In this document: positions 27,353 to 35,887 of the stretch, one piece after another
Layout: each line of letters begins with the position of its first letter
Position numbering within the stretch: position 1 is the first letter of the stretch
Assembly: GCF_014490665.1 (NCBI RefSeq)
Contig: NZ_CP061038.1
Coordinates: 3,038,001-3,102,000 of the forward strand
Origin: Sphingomonas alpina
GTDB lineage: Bacteria; Pseudomonadota; Alphaproteobacteria; Sphingomonadales; Sphingomonadaceae
Reading direction: 5' to 3'
DNA length: 64,000 nt
Notes under the pieces: generated by a model
What the model saw: only the letters and a program-made list of their open reading frames with translations
Databases searched by the model: none
Told to the model about the DNA's origin: nothing
Position numbers and translations under genes: made by a program

Positions 27353-28618
27353 TCACTCTCCCATCTTGCCCGGCCCGAGCGCGCGGCCCGCGCAATAGAA
27401 TGCCGCCGCCGACAGGCCGTTGACCAGAAACAATCCGGCCAGCGCAATGCCCAGCGCATCCGCACCGAATTCCGGCGTCAGCAGATCGCTCGCGAAACCG
27501 ACACAGGCCGGACCCAGGCCCAGACCGATCAGATTCTGGATGAAGATCATCAGCGCGGCGGCACTGGCCCGTTCGCCCGGGCCGGCGACGCCCTGGACCA
27601 GCGCATAGGTCGATGGCTGATACAGCGCGTTAAGGAACGTCGCCGCAGCAAGCCCGAGCAGCGCGAGGGTCAGCGACTGAGTCAGTAATGCCGGCACACC
27701 GAACGCCGCGGCGGCCAGCACCGTGACCGCCGGCCACCAACCGAGCCAGCGCCGGTCGCTCTGCGCAAGACGATCGCCGATCGCGCCACCCGCCAGGCTG
27801 CCGATGAGGCCGGCCGCCGCGCCGATTGTGCCGAGCAGCAGCCCAGCCTGGGCCGGGCCGATACCATGGCTGCGTTCGAGCCAGGGCACAGCCCAGATCA
27901 GCCCGTAGGTCACCATCAGATGCAATGCCGATCCCGCCACGCACCAGCGGAACGGTGCGCTACCGAGCAACCGCTTATAGGCCGGCCAGGGCGAACCGCC
28001 GGGCATGGTGGTTCGCGCCGGCTCCCTGATCAGCAGCCGGACGAGGATCGCGACCAGCACGCCGGGCGCGCCGATCGCGATAAAGGCGGTGCGCCAGCCA
28101 TAATGCTGAGTCAGCCACCCGCCGCCGACCATGGCGATGAAGGTCCCGGCGGAAATCCCGGCAACCAGCACGGCAAAGGCGCTCGACCGTCGCTCCGGCG
28201 CAATGGTGTCGGCGATCAGAGAATGGCTGGTCGGGGCGTAGCCAGCCTCCCCCGCCGCCACGCCGATCCGTGAGAGCAACAGTCCGAGCGGGGCCGTGAC
28301 GACGCCGCACAGCATCGTTGCGGCACTCCACCAGGCGAGACACCAGGCCAGCAAATTGCGCCGGTTGAAGCGATCTGCGACCCAGGCCAGCGGCAGGCCG
28401 AGCGGCGGATAGACCAGGGCAAAAGCCGTCCCGCCGAGCAAGCCGATCATCGTGTCCGACAGGCCGAATTCGCGCTTGATCGGCTGGGCGGCGATGCCAA
28501 TCAACTGACGATCCGCCATGTTGAGCGACGAGACAAGAAACATCAGCAGCAGGAACAGCAATACCGAGCGCCCGCGCGCCGGCGATTGAGCGTCGCCCTT
28601 CGGATCGATCGATGCCAT
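27353..28618 (-). CDS. MFS transporter (spinster-like)
   Basis: A 421-residue transporter with about 12 membrane helices. The region after TM1 has NMADRQLIGIAAQPIKREFGLSD and the loop 2-3 motif ADRFNRRNLLAW, plus GEAGYAPTSHSLIAD, typical of spinster-type major facilitators. The start is the ATG at 28618; the frame before it runs through the promoter. With the dioxygenase downstream it may import that enzyme's substrate, an inference from gene order. Confidence 0.91.
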   Translation of the reverse strand: MASIDPKGDAQSPARGRSVLLFLLLMFLVSSLNMADRQLIGIAAQPIKREFGLSDTMIGLLGGTAFALVYPPLGLPLAWVADRFNRRNLLAWCLAWWSAATMLCGVVTAPLGLLLSRIGVAAGEAGYAPTSHSLIADTIAPERRSSAFAVLVAGISAGTFIAMVGGGWLTQHYGWRTAFIAIGAPGVLVAILVRLLIREPARTTMPGGSPWPAYKRLLGSAPFRWCVAGSALHLMVTYGLIWAVPWLERSHGIGPAQAGLLLGTIGAAAGLIGSLAGGAIGDRLAQSDRRWLGWWPAVTVLAAAAFGVPALLTQSLTLALLGLAAATFLNALYQPSTYALVQGVAGPGERASAAALMIFIQNLIGLGLGPACVGFASDLLTPEFGADALGIALAGLFLVNGLSAAAFYCAGRALGPGKMGE

Positions 28619-28636
28619 GGCGGCGAAGTTATCAAT

Positions 28637-28648
28637 ATTATCGATAAT
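28637..28648. promoter_or_regulatory. AT-rich palindrome in a divergent promoter gap
   Basis: ATTATCGATAAT is a perfect 12-bp palindrome within the AT-rich stretch 28629-28650, between the MFS gene and the M13 peptidase gene. It could be an operator or part of a promoter; only its symmetry and position support this. Confidence 0.35.
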
Positions 28649-28748
28649 TACAAACGGCTCTTTTATGCTGTGAGTGGCCCGCTCTGGCGATTGCCTCGTA
28701 TCCGGCTCACCGCTATGCCACGGCAATACACCTTAATAGGGGCACTCC

Positions 28749-30791
28749 ATGCGCATTTCCGTCCTAGTTCGTCTCACCGCGGCCACCGCCGCCATCGCCA
28801 TCGCCATCCCTGCGCTATCCAAGGACGCGGCGACCAAGGCTGCGCGTTACGGCACATTCGGCATCGACCAGACCGCGCGTCAGGCAGGGGTGAAGCCGGG
28901 CGACGATTTCTGGACCTATGCCAACGGTGGCTGGGCCGCGAAGACCGAGATTCCCGCCGACAAGGGCTCGGCCGGGTTCGGCTCGATCCTGTCCGACGAA
29001 GCCGAGGTCAATGTGCGCAAGATTCTCGACGACATGGCCGCCAACCCCGCGCAATATGGCGCGACCGGCAAGCAGGTCGGCGATTTCTATGCCAGCTGGA
29101 TGGACACTGCCGGGATCGAGGCGAAAGGCACGGCACCGCTGAAGCCGTATCTCGCGAAGATCGCCGCGGTGAACGATCTGAGCGGGCTGCAGACGCTGTT
29201 CGCAACCGTCGGATATGCCTCGCCGGTCGGGATCGGGATCATCCCGGACCTGGCGGATCCGACGCGCTACACCGCCGCGGCCGGCCAGGGCGGTCTGGGC
29301 ATGGCACGTGACAATTACCTGCTGCCAGGTGAAAAATACGACGGCTACCGCAAGGCTTACCGCGCCTATATCCAGCAGATCCAGGAACTGGCGGGCATCC
29401 CCGATGCCAGCGCCAAGGCTGATGCGATCATGGCGCTGGAAACAGCGATGGCCAAGGAGCAATGGTCGCCCGAGCAAAGCCGCGACATCGCCAAGCTGAA
29501 CGATCCGCAGCCGCTTGCCGGACTGGAGAAAAAGGCCCCTGAGTTCGACTGGGCGCTGCTGCTGAAGACCTCCGGCCTCGATTCGTCACCGACCGTGCTG
29601 ATGACTCAGAACACTGCGCTGACCGCGATGGGCAAGCTGCTGGTGGCGACCCCGCTGCAGACCTGGAAGGACTATCTCGCCTTCCACTTCGTCAGCGACC
29701 ATGCGACCTTCCTGCCCAAGGCGTTCGACGATGCGCAGTTCAATTTCTTCTCCAAGACCCTGTCGGGCGTGCAGGTGCAGCGCGATCGCTGGAAGCGCGG
29801 TATCCAGCTGATGAACGGATCGCTCGGCGAGGCGGTCGGCCAGATCTATGTCGCGAAATATTTCCCGCCTGCAGCCGAAGCGCAAATGGGCGAACTGATC
29901 GAGAATCTGCGGGAGGCCTATCAGCAGCGCATTTCCGGATCGACCTGGATGGACGATGCGACCCGCAAGGCCGCACTGGTCAAGCTCGCCGCGTTCGAGC
30001 CGCGCATCGGCCACCCGGTGCGCTATGTCGATTATTCCTCGCTGAAGGTGGAACGTGGCGACCTGCTCGGCAATGCGATGCGCTCCGGCGAGTTCGAACA
30101 GCAGCTGCAGCTTTCGCGCTTCCCCAAGCCGGTCGATCGCAGCCTGTGGGACATGACCCCGCAGACGGTGAACGCCTATTACAACCCCCTGTCGAACCAG
30201 ATCACGTTCCCGGCGGCGATCCTGCAGCCGCCCTTCTTCGATCCCAATGCCGATCCGGCGGTCAATTATGGCGCGATCGGTGCGATCATTGGTCATGAAA
30301 TGGGCCATGGCTTCGACGACCAGGGCAGCCAGTTCGGCCCGACCGGCAAGTTCGAGAATTGGTGGACGCCCGCGGCGTCGACCGCTTTCAAGGGCAGCAC
30401 CGGCGCGCTGGCCGCGCAGTATGACCAATATGAACCGGTCCCCGGTACCAAGATCAACGGCAAGCTGACGCTGGGCGAGAATATCGGCGATCTGGGCGGG
30501 GTCGAAGCGGCCTATACCGCGTACAAGATCTACCAGCAGAAGCATGGCAAGGCGCCGGTGATCGGCGGGCTGACCGGCGACCAGCGCTTCTTCCTTGCCT
30601 ATGCCCAGGCCTGGCAGAGCAAGCGTCGCGAGGCCCTGGCGCGGCAATTGTTGCTCACCGATCCGCATTCGCCGGCGATGTTCCGGGTCAACGGCATCCT
30701 GCGCAATGTCGATGCCTGGTATGCGGCGTTCGACGTGAAGCCGGGCGACAAACTGTACCTGCCGCCTGAGAAGCGCGTTCACATCTGGTAA
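28749..30791 (+). CDS. M13-family zinc metallopeptidase (neprilysin/PepO-like)
   Basis: A 680-residue peptidase with a signal peptide (VRLTAATAAIAIAIPALS), then GDDFWTYANGGW, the standard start of M13 proteins. The zinc site is HEMGH at residues 516-520 and GENIGDLGG with the third ligand Glu577. The C-terminus ends KRVHIW; family members usually end in a CxxW-type motif, so the Cys is not present here. It would cleave short peptides in the periplasm or outside the cell. Confidence 0.95.
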   Translation: MRISVLVRLTAATAAIAIAIPALSKDAATKAARYGTFGIDQTARQAGVKPGDDFWTYANGGWAAKTEIPADKGSAGFGSILSDEAEVNVRKILDDMAANPAQYGATGKQVGDFYASWMDTAGIEAKGTAPLKPYLAKIAAVNDLSGLQTLFATVGYASPVGIGIIPDLADPTRYTAAAGQGGLGMARDNYLLPGEKYDGYRKAYRAYIQQIQELAGIPDASAKADAIMALETAMAKEQWSPEQSRDIAKLNDPQPLAGLEKKAPEFDWALLLKTSGLDSSPTVLMTQNTALTAMGKLLVATPLQTWKDYLAFHFVSDHATFLPKAFDDAQFNFFSKTLSGVQVQRDRWKRGIQLMNGSLGEAVGQIYVAKYFPPAAEAQMGELIENLREAYQQRISGSTWMDDATRKAALVKLAAFEPRIGHPVRYVDYSSLKVERGDLLGNAMRSGEFEQQLQLSRFPKPVDRSLWDMTPQTVNAYYNPLSNQITFPAAILQPPFFDPNADPAVNYGAIGAIIGHEMGHGFDDQGSQFGPTGKFENWWTPAASTAFKGSTGALAAQYDQYEPVPGTKINGKLTLGENIGDLGGVEAAYTAYKIYQQKHGKAPVIGGLTGDQRFFLAYAQAWQSKRREALARQLLLTDPHSPAMFRVNGILRNVDAWYAAFDVKPGDKLYLPPEKRVHIW

Positions 30792-30810
30792 GCTGAGGGG
30801 GCTTTCCTCC

Positions 30811-30899
30811 CCGTTCGCCCTGAGCCTGTCGAAAGGCCGTTCTTCTTTCTCGGGTGTAAGAGAAGAAGGACGGTGCTTCGACAAGCTCAGCACGAACGG
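30811..30899. repeat. Long inverted-repeat element, copy 1
   Basis: Left arm starts CCGTTCGCCCTGAGCCTGTC and right arm ends GCTTCGACAAGCTCAGCACG followed by AACGG. Arms of about 39 bases pair with some mismatches around CGGGTGTAAG. A close copy is at 43433-43521. It lies in the 114-bp gap between converging genes, so it may end transcription on both strands. Confidence 0.8.
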
Positions 30900-30905
30900 T
30901 TTTTC

Positions 30906-32270
30906 CTAGACCGCGCGCAGCCCGAGCCAGCGGCGAGCCGGCGGAACCCGTCGCAGCGCGAAACGCTCGATCATCAGCACGGCGATCAGCGATGCGCCAA
31001 ACAGCGGCAGCAAAAGGCCGAGCACGATCACCACACTGATCAGCAATGCCCCGAAACGCGGGCGTGACAGCGGGATCGGCGCGCCGACCAGCCCAACCGG
31101 TCGCCGGCGCCACCACAATATTGTCCCCGATACCGCGAGCGTCACGAGCAGCACGGCGGCGAGCGTGCCGAGCAACTGGTTGGCGATACCGAACAGCGCC
31201 CCCTCATGCGCGGCGATGCCGTAGCCGACGGCGCGATCGATCCAGTGGCGCTGATCGAAATCGCGCCGGGCGAGGACCTCTCCGGTCCGGCCATCGATGG
31301 TCAGCTGCGTACGCAGCGGGCGATTGTCGGCGTCCGACGTGACCGTCCAGGCCTGCGCGCCGTCCGCCGGCGGTGCGACCAGCACCGGCGGCGCAATGCG
31401 CAGCGGCATGATCGCGCGCACGACGCGGTCGAGATCGCCGGCACGCGGTGCAAGATGCGCCATCGACATGCCCATATGTTCGGCATGCTCGTCGAGCATC
31501 GCGCGTTCGCCGGGCGGCGTAACGGCGGGCGGGGTGGCGACAGAGGCGGCGCCGGTCGGCCAGTCGACTGGGCCATCGGCGGTACCCGTAACCGCGCGTA
31601 CCTCTTTGAAATAACTGCCCCACGCCTTGGCCCAGGGTAGTCCTGTCGTGATCAGGCCAAGCGCAAGCAACGAGACCCAGATCCCCGACACCGCATGGAT
31701 GTCGCGCCAGAACAGGCGACGCCCCTGGCGCAGCCGCGGATAAAGCACCCCGCCGAGCCCGGTCGCGCCGCGCGGCCACCACAGATACAGGCCGGTCAGG
31801 ATCATCATGATCGCCCAGCATGCGGCAAGCTCGACCAGATAGCTGCCGGGATTGCCCGCCATCAGTTCGCCGTGCAGGCGGAAGATGTAGCGCATGAAGC
31901 GCTCTTCCTCGCCGACCTGTTTCAGCACGTGAAGCGTTGCCGGATCGACATAGACGCGCGTCTGTATCTTGCCTGTGCTGACGATCACGCGCGCGGCATG
32001 GCCGGGTCCTTCGGGCAGTTCATATTTGTGCAGCCGCGCGCCCGGCACCGCCGCAAGCGCGGCGGCGACCTGCGCCTCGACACTCGCCGCCGGCGCGACC
32101 GCCAGCGTGTCATAAGGGCGGTCGATCCACCCTTCGATCTGCGGCTTCCAGGTGTAGATCGTACCGGTCAGCGCCAGCCAGATGACGAACGGCACGCACA
32201 GCAACGCGGCGTAGAAATGCCAGCGCCACACGGCATTATACCAGCGCGTTCCGGGCGGTTTGACGCTCAT
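30906..32270 (-). CDS. PepSY-associated TM protein, second metal-uptake locus
   Basis: A 454-residue inner-membrane protein with an N-terminal helix (WHFYAALLCVPFVIWLALTGTIYTW), a PepSY segment (EAQVAAALAAVPGARLHKYEL), further helices (AACWAIMMILTGLYLWWPR, TLAAVLLVTLAVSGTILWWRRRP) and a His/Met-rich periplasmic stretch (EHAEHMGMSMAHL). The His/Met cluster may bind copper. Its ATG overlaps the TonB receptor's stop by four bases, so the two are coupled. Confidence 0.87.
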   Translation of the reverse strand: MSVKPPGTRWYNAVWRWHFYAALLCVPFVIWLALTGTIYTWKPQIEGWIDRPYDTLAVAPAASVEAQVAAALAAVPGARLHKYELPEGPGHAARVIVSTGKIQTRVYVDPATLHVLKQVGEEERFMRYIFRLHGELMAGNPGSYLVELAACWAIMMILTGLYLWWPRGATGLGGVLYPRLRQGRRLFWRDIHAVSGIWVSLLALGLITTGLPWAKAWGSYFKEVRAVTGTADGPVDWPTGAASVATPPAVTPPGERAMLDEHAEHMGMSMAHLAPRAGDLDRVVRAIMPLRIAPPVLVAPPADGAQAWTVTSDADNRPLRTQLTIDGRTGEVLARRDFDQRHWIDRAVGYGIAAHEGALFGIANQLLGTLAAVLLVTLAVSGTILWWRRRPVGLVGAPIPLSRPRFGALLISVVIVLGLLLPLFGASLIAVLMIERFALRRVPPARRWLGLRAV

Positions 32271-34603
32271 AATTTGATCCCCGCTTCGATGACGAAGGTG
32301 CGCTGCGGATAGGGATGGAAGACCCAGGCGCTGTCATTGGTGAGATTATTGACCCCGGCCGACAGCCTCAGGTTGTGCGCCAGATCGATGTTGGCCTTCA
32401 CATCGAGCGCGAACAGCTCCGAGGTATAGCCATAGGCGTCGCCGCGCTGCAGCCCGTCGAGATCGGTATTGGGCCGGCTGGCATAACGCACGCCGACCAC
32501 CGCCTGCAGCGACGGTGCGAGCCGCCAGCGCAGATTGCCGTTGAAGCGCCAGCTCGGGATGCGCGGAAATTGCACCCCTTCGGAGGCGCGATCGGCGCGA
32601 TTGCGCACAGTTTCGGCATCGATCCAGGCGGCATTGGCATCGATATCCAGGCCCTGTGCCGGCCAGTCACGCACCTCCGCGATCAGCTCCGCCCCAAATT
32701 GGCGAGTCAGGTCGATATTCTTGAAGTTGGAGGTCGACACGCCAGCCTGATTGAAACCGACATAGCTGAAGATCGCATCGCGGATGCGCTGATAGAACAG
32801 GCTGCCGGTCAGCGTGACCGGACCGAAGCGTTTGCGCAGCAGGAAATTCGCGTCGCGGCTCTTCTCCGGTTTCAGGTTCGGATCGAAGCTGTTCTGATTG
32901 AAGCTGCCATCGCTGTTGAGCGATCCTTGGAACAACTCTCCAACGGTCGGGAAACGGGTCGCCAGCGCAAGGCTGAGTTCGGCTGCCCAGCCATCACCCA
33001 GGCCGCGCTTGAGCGCGAGCTTGGGACTGAACGCGGTTTCTGTCCGCGCGGCATACCGTTGCATGACCAATTGCCCGGCCTGCGCTCCGCTGGTGGCGCG
33101 CGCCGTCAGGCCGCCATCATAGCCGCGCCACCAATCGGCGCGCAGGCCAAGGATCAGCAGCGTATCGACATCGAGGGCGATCGCGTCCTCGGCAAAGACG
33201 CCGATCGTGCGCGTCCGCCCAAAGGTGCGGGTGCGCTGAGTCCGGCCGCTGGCGGCGCGCCAGTTGGTCGTGTCGAACACCGATTGGTCGGTCTCATAGA
33301 GATTGCCGTTCAAACCGAACGCCACGTCATGGCTGCCCAGTGTCCGGGTGACGAGCAGGTCGCCGGTATACCAGCCAGTCGGCCCCTGCTCGGTCACCTG
33401 CCCCGCGCCATTGGCGATGCCGGCAGCATAGCCGTTCGAGCTGCGGCTTTCCTGCCGGTCGAAACGCAGGGTCGAGAGATTGGCGCGCACATCGAAGCCG
33501 GCAACCGGCCCTTCCAGCTTCAGCCCCGCCAGCCATTCGTCCTTGGCGGCAAGGCCGAGACGAAAGCTGGTCGCTGGATTGAGCGTGTAGGTGTGTCCGG
33601 CGAAGCTCACCTGCCCGGTCGCATCGCCATAAAAGGGATTACCGGCCGCATCGCGCAGATAGGTTTTCGGGTGGAGCGTCTCTTCGCGGTTCCACCAATA
33701 GGTGAACAGCGCTTCGGCATGGAACTCGCCTTGGTCGAAGCGGAGTTGCGCACGGACCTGATCCTGGCGTGTGGCGACGGAACTGTAGTCGCCAATCACC
33801 GGGGCGACCACTTTCGTGCCCGCAACCGGGATCAGCGCCGGATCGGCATAGGCGCCGGCGACCGGCGTGCCGGCATTGGGCCTGCCGTAGAGCCCGGCGG
33901 AATAGCCGAACTGATAATATTGCATCGGCTGGCTGTCGTTGCGCAGCCGCCGCACCGAGGCGCGAAAGCCGAACGGGCTGTTGTCGGCCTTCAGCGCGAA
34001 GCCGGCTTCGGCGGCATAGCCGTAGAAATCGTCGCGCGTGCCATATTGGCGATAAGGCTGGACGAAGGCCTGCACGGTGCCGAACGCTTCGTTGCGGTCG
34101 GGCGCGCGGGTGGTGATATTGACGATGCCACCCATCGAATTGCCCGGATAACGCGCCGAATAGGGGCCGTAGACAATGTCGAACTGCTTGACCTCGGTCG
34201 GGCTGACAATGCCCCAGGCGGGCGGAAAGCCGAACGAATTGCCGAGGAAGTTGGAGACGACGAAGCCGTCGACCATTACCAGCGACCGGGCGCTTTGTGC
34301 GCTATGCGTACCGCGAAAGCCGGGCACGGCGTTATTGTCGCCGATATAGCGGGTGCGCACGAAGAAGTCGGGCGCATATTTGATCAGATCCTCGGTGTTA
34401 AAGGCATTGACGCCGTCGAATTGATCCTGGCCCAGACTGACCGACAGGCCACGCGGCTCGATCGAGATCGGCGCATCCTTCTGCCCGACGACCAGAATGT
34501 CATCCTTGCTCTGATCTTCATCGGCGGCATGGGCGGGAAGCGCGGTCGCGGCGGCGAACGCGCAGAATGACGCGCGCAACAGGGCGCGCACGGTGATTGG
34601 CAT
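32267..34603 (-). CDS. TonB-dependent receptor (possible copper receptor)
   Basis: A 778-residue outer-membrane receptor with signal peptide (LRASFCAFAAATALPAHA), a TonB-box-like DILVVG, a plug (DLIKYAPDFFVRTRYIGDNNAVPGFRG-type, VKQFDIVYGPYSARYPGNSMGGIVNI) and a barrel ending QRTFVIEAGIKL. AGGA lies upstream of ATG 34603. The plug is of the CirA/BtuB/OprC kind rather than the siderophore kind. The neighbours (DUF2946 and a His/Met-rich PepSY protein) make copper a candidate substrate. Confidence 0.93.
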   Translation of the reverse strand: MPITVRALLRASFCAFAAATALPAHAADEDQSKDDILVVGQKDAPISIEPRGLSVSLGQDQFDGVNAFNTEDLIKYAPDFFVRTRYIGDNNAVPGFRGTHSAQSARSLVMVDGFVVSNFLGNSFGFPPAWGIVSPTEVKQFDIVYGPYSARYPGNSMGGIVNITTRAPDRNEAFGTVQAFVQPYRQYGTRDDFYGYAAEAGFALKADNSPFGFRASVRRLRNDSQPMQYYQFGYSAGLYGRPNAGTPVAGAYADPALIPVAGTKVVAPVIGDYSSVATRQDQVRAQLRFDQGEFHAEALFTYWWNREETLHPKTYLRDAAGNPFYGDATGQVSFAGHTYTLNPATSFRLGLAAKDEWLAGLKLEGPVAGFDVRANLSTLRFDRQESRSSNGYAAGIANGAGQVTEQGPTGWYTGDLLVTRTLGSHDVAFGLNGNLYETDQSVFDTTNWRAASGRTQRTRTFGRTRTIGVFAEDAIALDVDTLLILGLRADWWRGYDGGLTARATSGAQAGQLVMQRYAARTETAFSPKLALKRGLGDGWAAELSLALATRFPTVGELFQGSLNSDGSFNQNSFDPNLKPEKSRDANFLLRKRFGPVTLTGSLFYQRIRDAIFSYVGFNQAGVSTSNFKNIDLTRQFGAELIAEVRDWPAQGLDIDANAAWIDAETVRNRADRASEGVQFPRIPSWRFNGNLRWRLAPSLQAVVGVRYASRPNTDLDGLQRGDAYGYTSELFALDVKANIDLAHNLRLSAGVNNLTNDSAWVFHPYPQRTFVIEAGIKL

Positions 34604-34649
34604 TGAAATTTTCCTGTCCGAACGGGTGCGCCCTCAGGCGCGAATGGGT

Positions 34650-35111
34650 TCAGACGAGGATCGGTGGTCCGGTTTGCGGCGGCGGCGGCGCGGCGAGACC
34701 ACGACCGATCGACACGAGTTGCGGCGCCAGCGGCCGGTCAATGAAGTCCACCGGGAGCGGGACCGGCATCGCCACCGGATCAGCGGCGGCAAAGGCCTGA
34801 CCCAGGCCGGCAAAAGTACAGGGGTGATCGGTCGCGCCGTCATGCTTGACCGGCGCTTTTTCATGCAGGGAACCGTCGGGTGCGAGCACCATCTCGACCG
34901 CGCCCATGCCGGTACACATCGAGATGACGATGCCGCCATTGGCGCCCATCGTCGGCATCCATCCCGCCGGGACCAGCGCACGCACCAGAATCGCGCACGC
35001 GAAAATCGCGAGAATCAGGCTGCGCCGCGCGGCGCTGATGGAATGATGCCCCCCATTGCCGCGCGTGTTTGGATCAGCCGCACCGGATCGGCAAGTGGAC
35101 ATTTGGTCCAT
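34650..35111 (-). CDS. DUF2946-family membrane-anchored protein
   Basis: A 153-residue protein with one hydrophobic helix (LILAIFACAILVRALVPAGWMP) followed by an IVISMCTGMG Cys/Met segment, the DUF2946 pattern. Related proteins occur beside copper transport genes. A His/Cys stretch (HDGATDHPC) follows, and the tail is Pro-rich. ATG at 35102 is an alternative start. It precedes the TonB receptor by 46 bases, so it is probably the first gene of a three-gene operon. Confidence 0.8.
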   Translation of the reverse strand: MDQMSTCRSGAADPNTRGNGGHHSISAARRSLILAIFACAILVRALVPAGWMPTMGANGGIVISMCTGMGAVEMVLAPDGSLHEKAPVKHDGATDHPCTFAGLGQAFAAADPVAMPVPLPVDFIDRPLAPQLVSIGRGLAAPPPPQTGPPILV

Positions 35112-35146
35112 CGTGGCGGCAAGGTGAGGTCCGATTAGGCAAAAAA

Positions 35147-35192
35147 GGCTGCCTCCCCGGCGAAGGCCGGGGCCCAGTTGGGGAAACAGCCT
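35147..35192. repeat. Interspersed CCCCGG palindromic repeat, copy 4
   Basis: GGCTGCCTCCCCGGCGAAGG followed by CCGGGGCCCAGTTGGGGAAACAGCC. GGCTG at the left edge pairs with CAGCC at the right, enclosing the core shared with the copies at 5312, 20777 and 20848. It lies in the 115-bp gap between the HD-domain gene's stop and the DUF2946 start. Confidence 0.7.
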
Positions 35193-35226
35193 GGTTTCAA
35201 TGGGTCCGCTCTACCAGCGTACAGAA

Positions 35227-35817
35227 TCAGGCCGCTTCGCTCACCTTGGCATAGATGCTGTTGATCGGGCGCGACATCACCCGGCCGACCATCGGCTCGA
35301 AGAATTCAAGCGGCGCGCTGTCGTAATTGGGGTCGAACGCGGACTGATCGTATTTTTCGCAGAATTCGGCGCAGGCCTCGAAATGCGGATGGCCGCGATA
35401 TTGTTCGCGCATGTCGCGGTCGCCGCCGATGTAATGGAAGAAATAATAGCCCTGGAACACGCCATGCGTGTTGGCGATCCAGTGCACTTCCTCCGAGACG
35501 AACGGCCGCAGCATCGCCGCGCCGATCTCGGGATGGTTGAACGAACCGAGCGTGTCGCCAATGTCATGGAGCAGCGCCATCACCACATAGGCCTCGTCGC
35601 GACCGTCGCGATGCGCGCGCGTCGCGGTCTGCAGCGAATGTTCCAGGCGATCGACCGGAAAACCACCATAATCGCCGTCGAGCAACTTGAGATGCGTGAG
35701 GACCCGCGCCGGCAACCCCTTTGAAAATTCACGAAAATGGCTGCCGATCAGACTCCAGTCCTGCTGGGTGCCCTCGGTCATGGCGGTGAACTGGGCGCGA
35801 TCTGGGGTCACGTTCAT
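35227..35817 (-). CDS. HD-domain phosphohydrolase-like protein
   Basis: A 196-residue protein with the HD pattern: His60 in RLEHSLQ, the His84-Asp85 pair in ALLHDIGD, and later His residues (FNHPEIG, WIANTHG) that could complete a di-metal site. HD proteins hydrolyse phosphate esters or nucleotides; some are oxygenases. The substrate cannot be given. ATG at 35817 was chosen as the first in-frame Met after the promoter gap. It is divergent from the LytS-type kinase gene, 70 bases apart. Confidence 0.85.
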   Translation of the reverse strand: MNVTPDRAQFTAMTEGTQQDWSLIGSHFREFSKGLPARVLTHLKLLDGDYGGFPVDRLEHSLQTATRAHRDGRDEAYVVMALLHDIGDTLGSFNHPEIGAAMLRPFVSEEVHWIANTHGVFQGYYFFHYIGGDRDMREQYRGHPHFEACAEFCEKYDQSAFDPNYDSAPLEFFEPMVGRVMSRPINSIYAKVSEAA

Positions 35818-35887
35818 GGCGTCTCTCCTACGGCACGCATCATACACAATTTTGCACTGGCATCCCAGCCATAGTAGGACAGGTCGA

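Noticed and set aside
32315..34570. A 751-codon open frame on the plus strand
   Set aside because: Antisense of the TonB receptor, with no recognisable protein family and no ribosome binding site.
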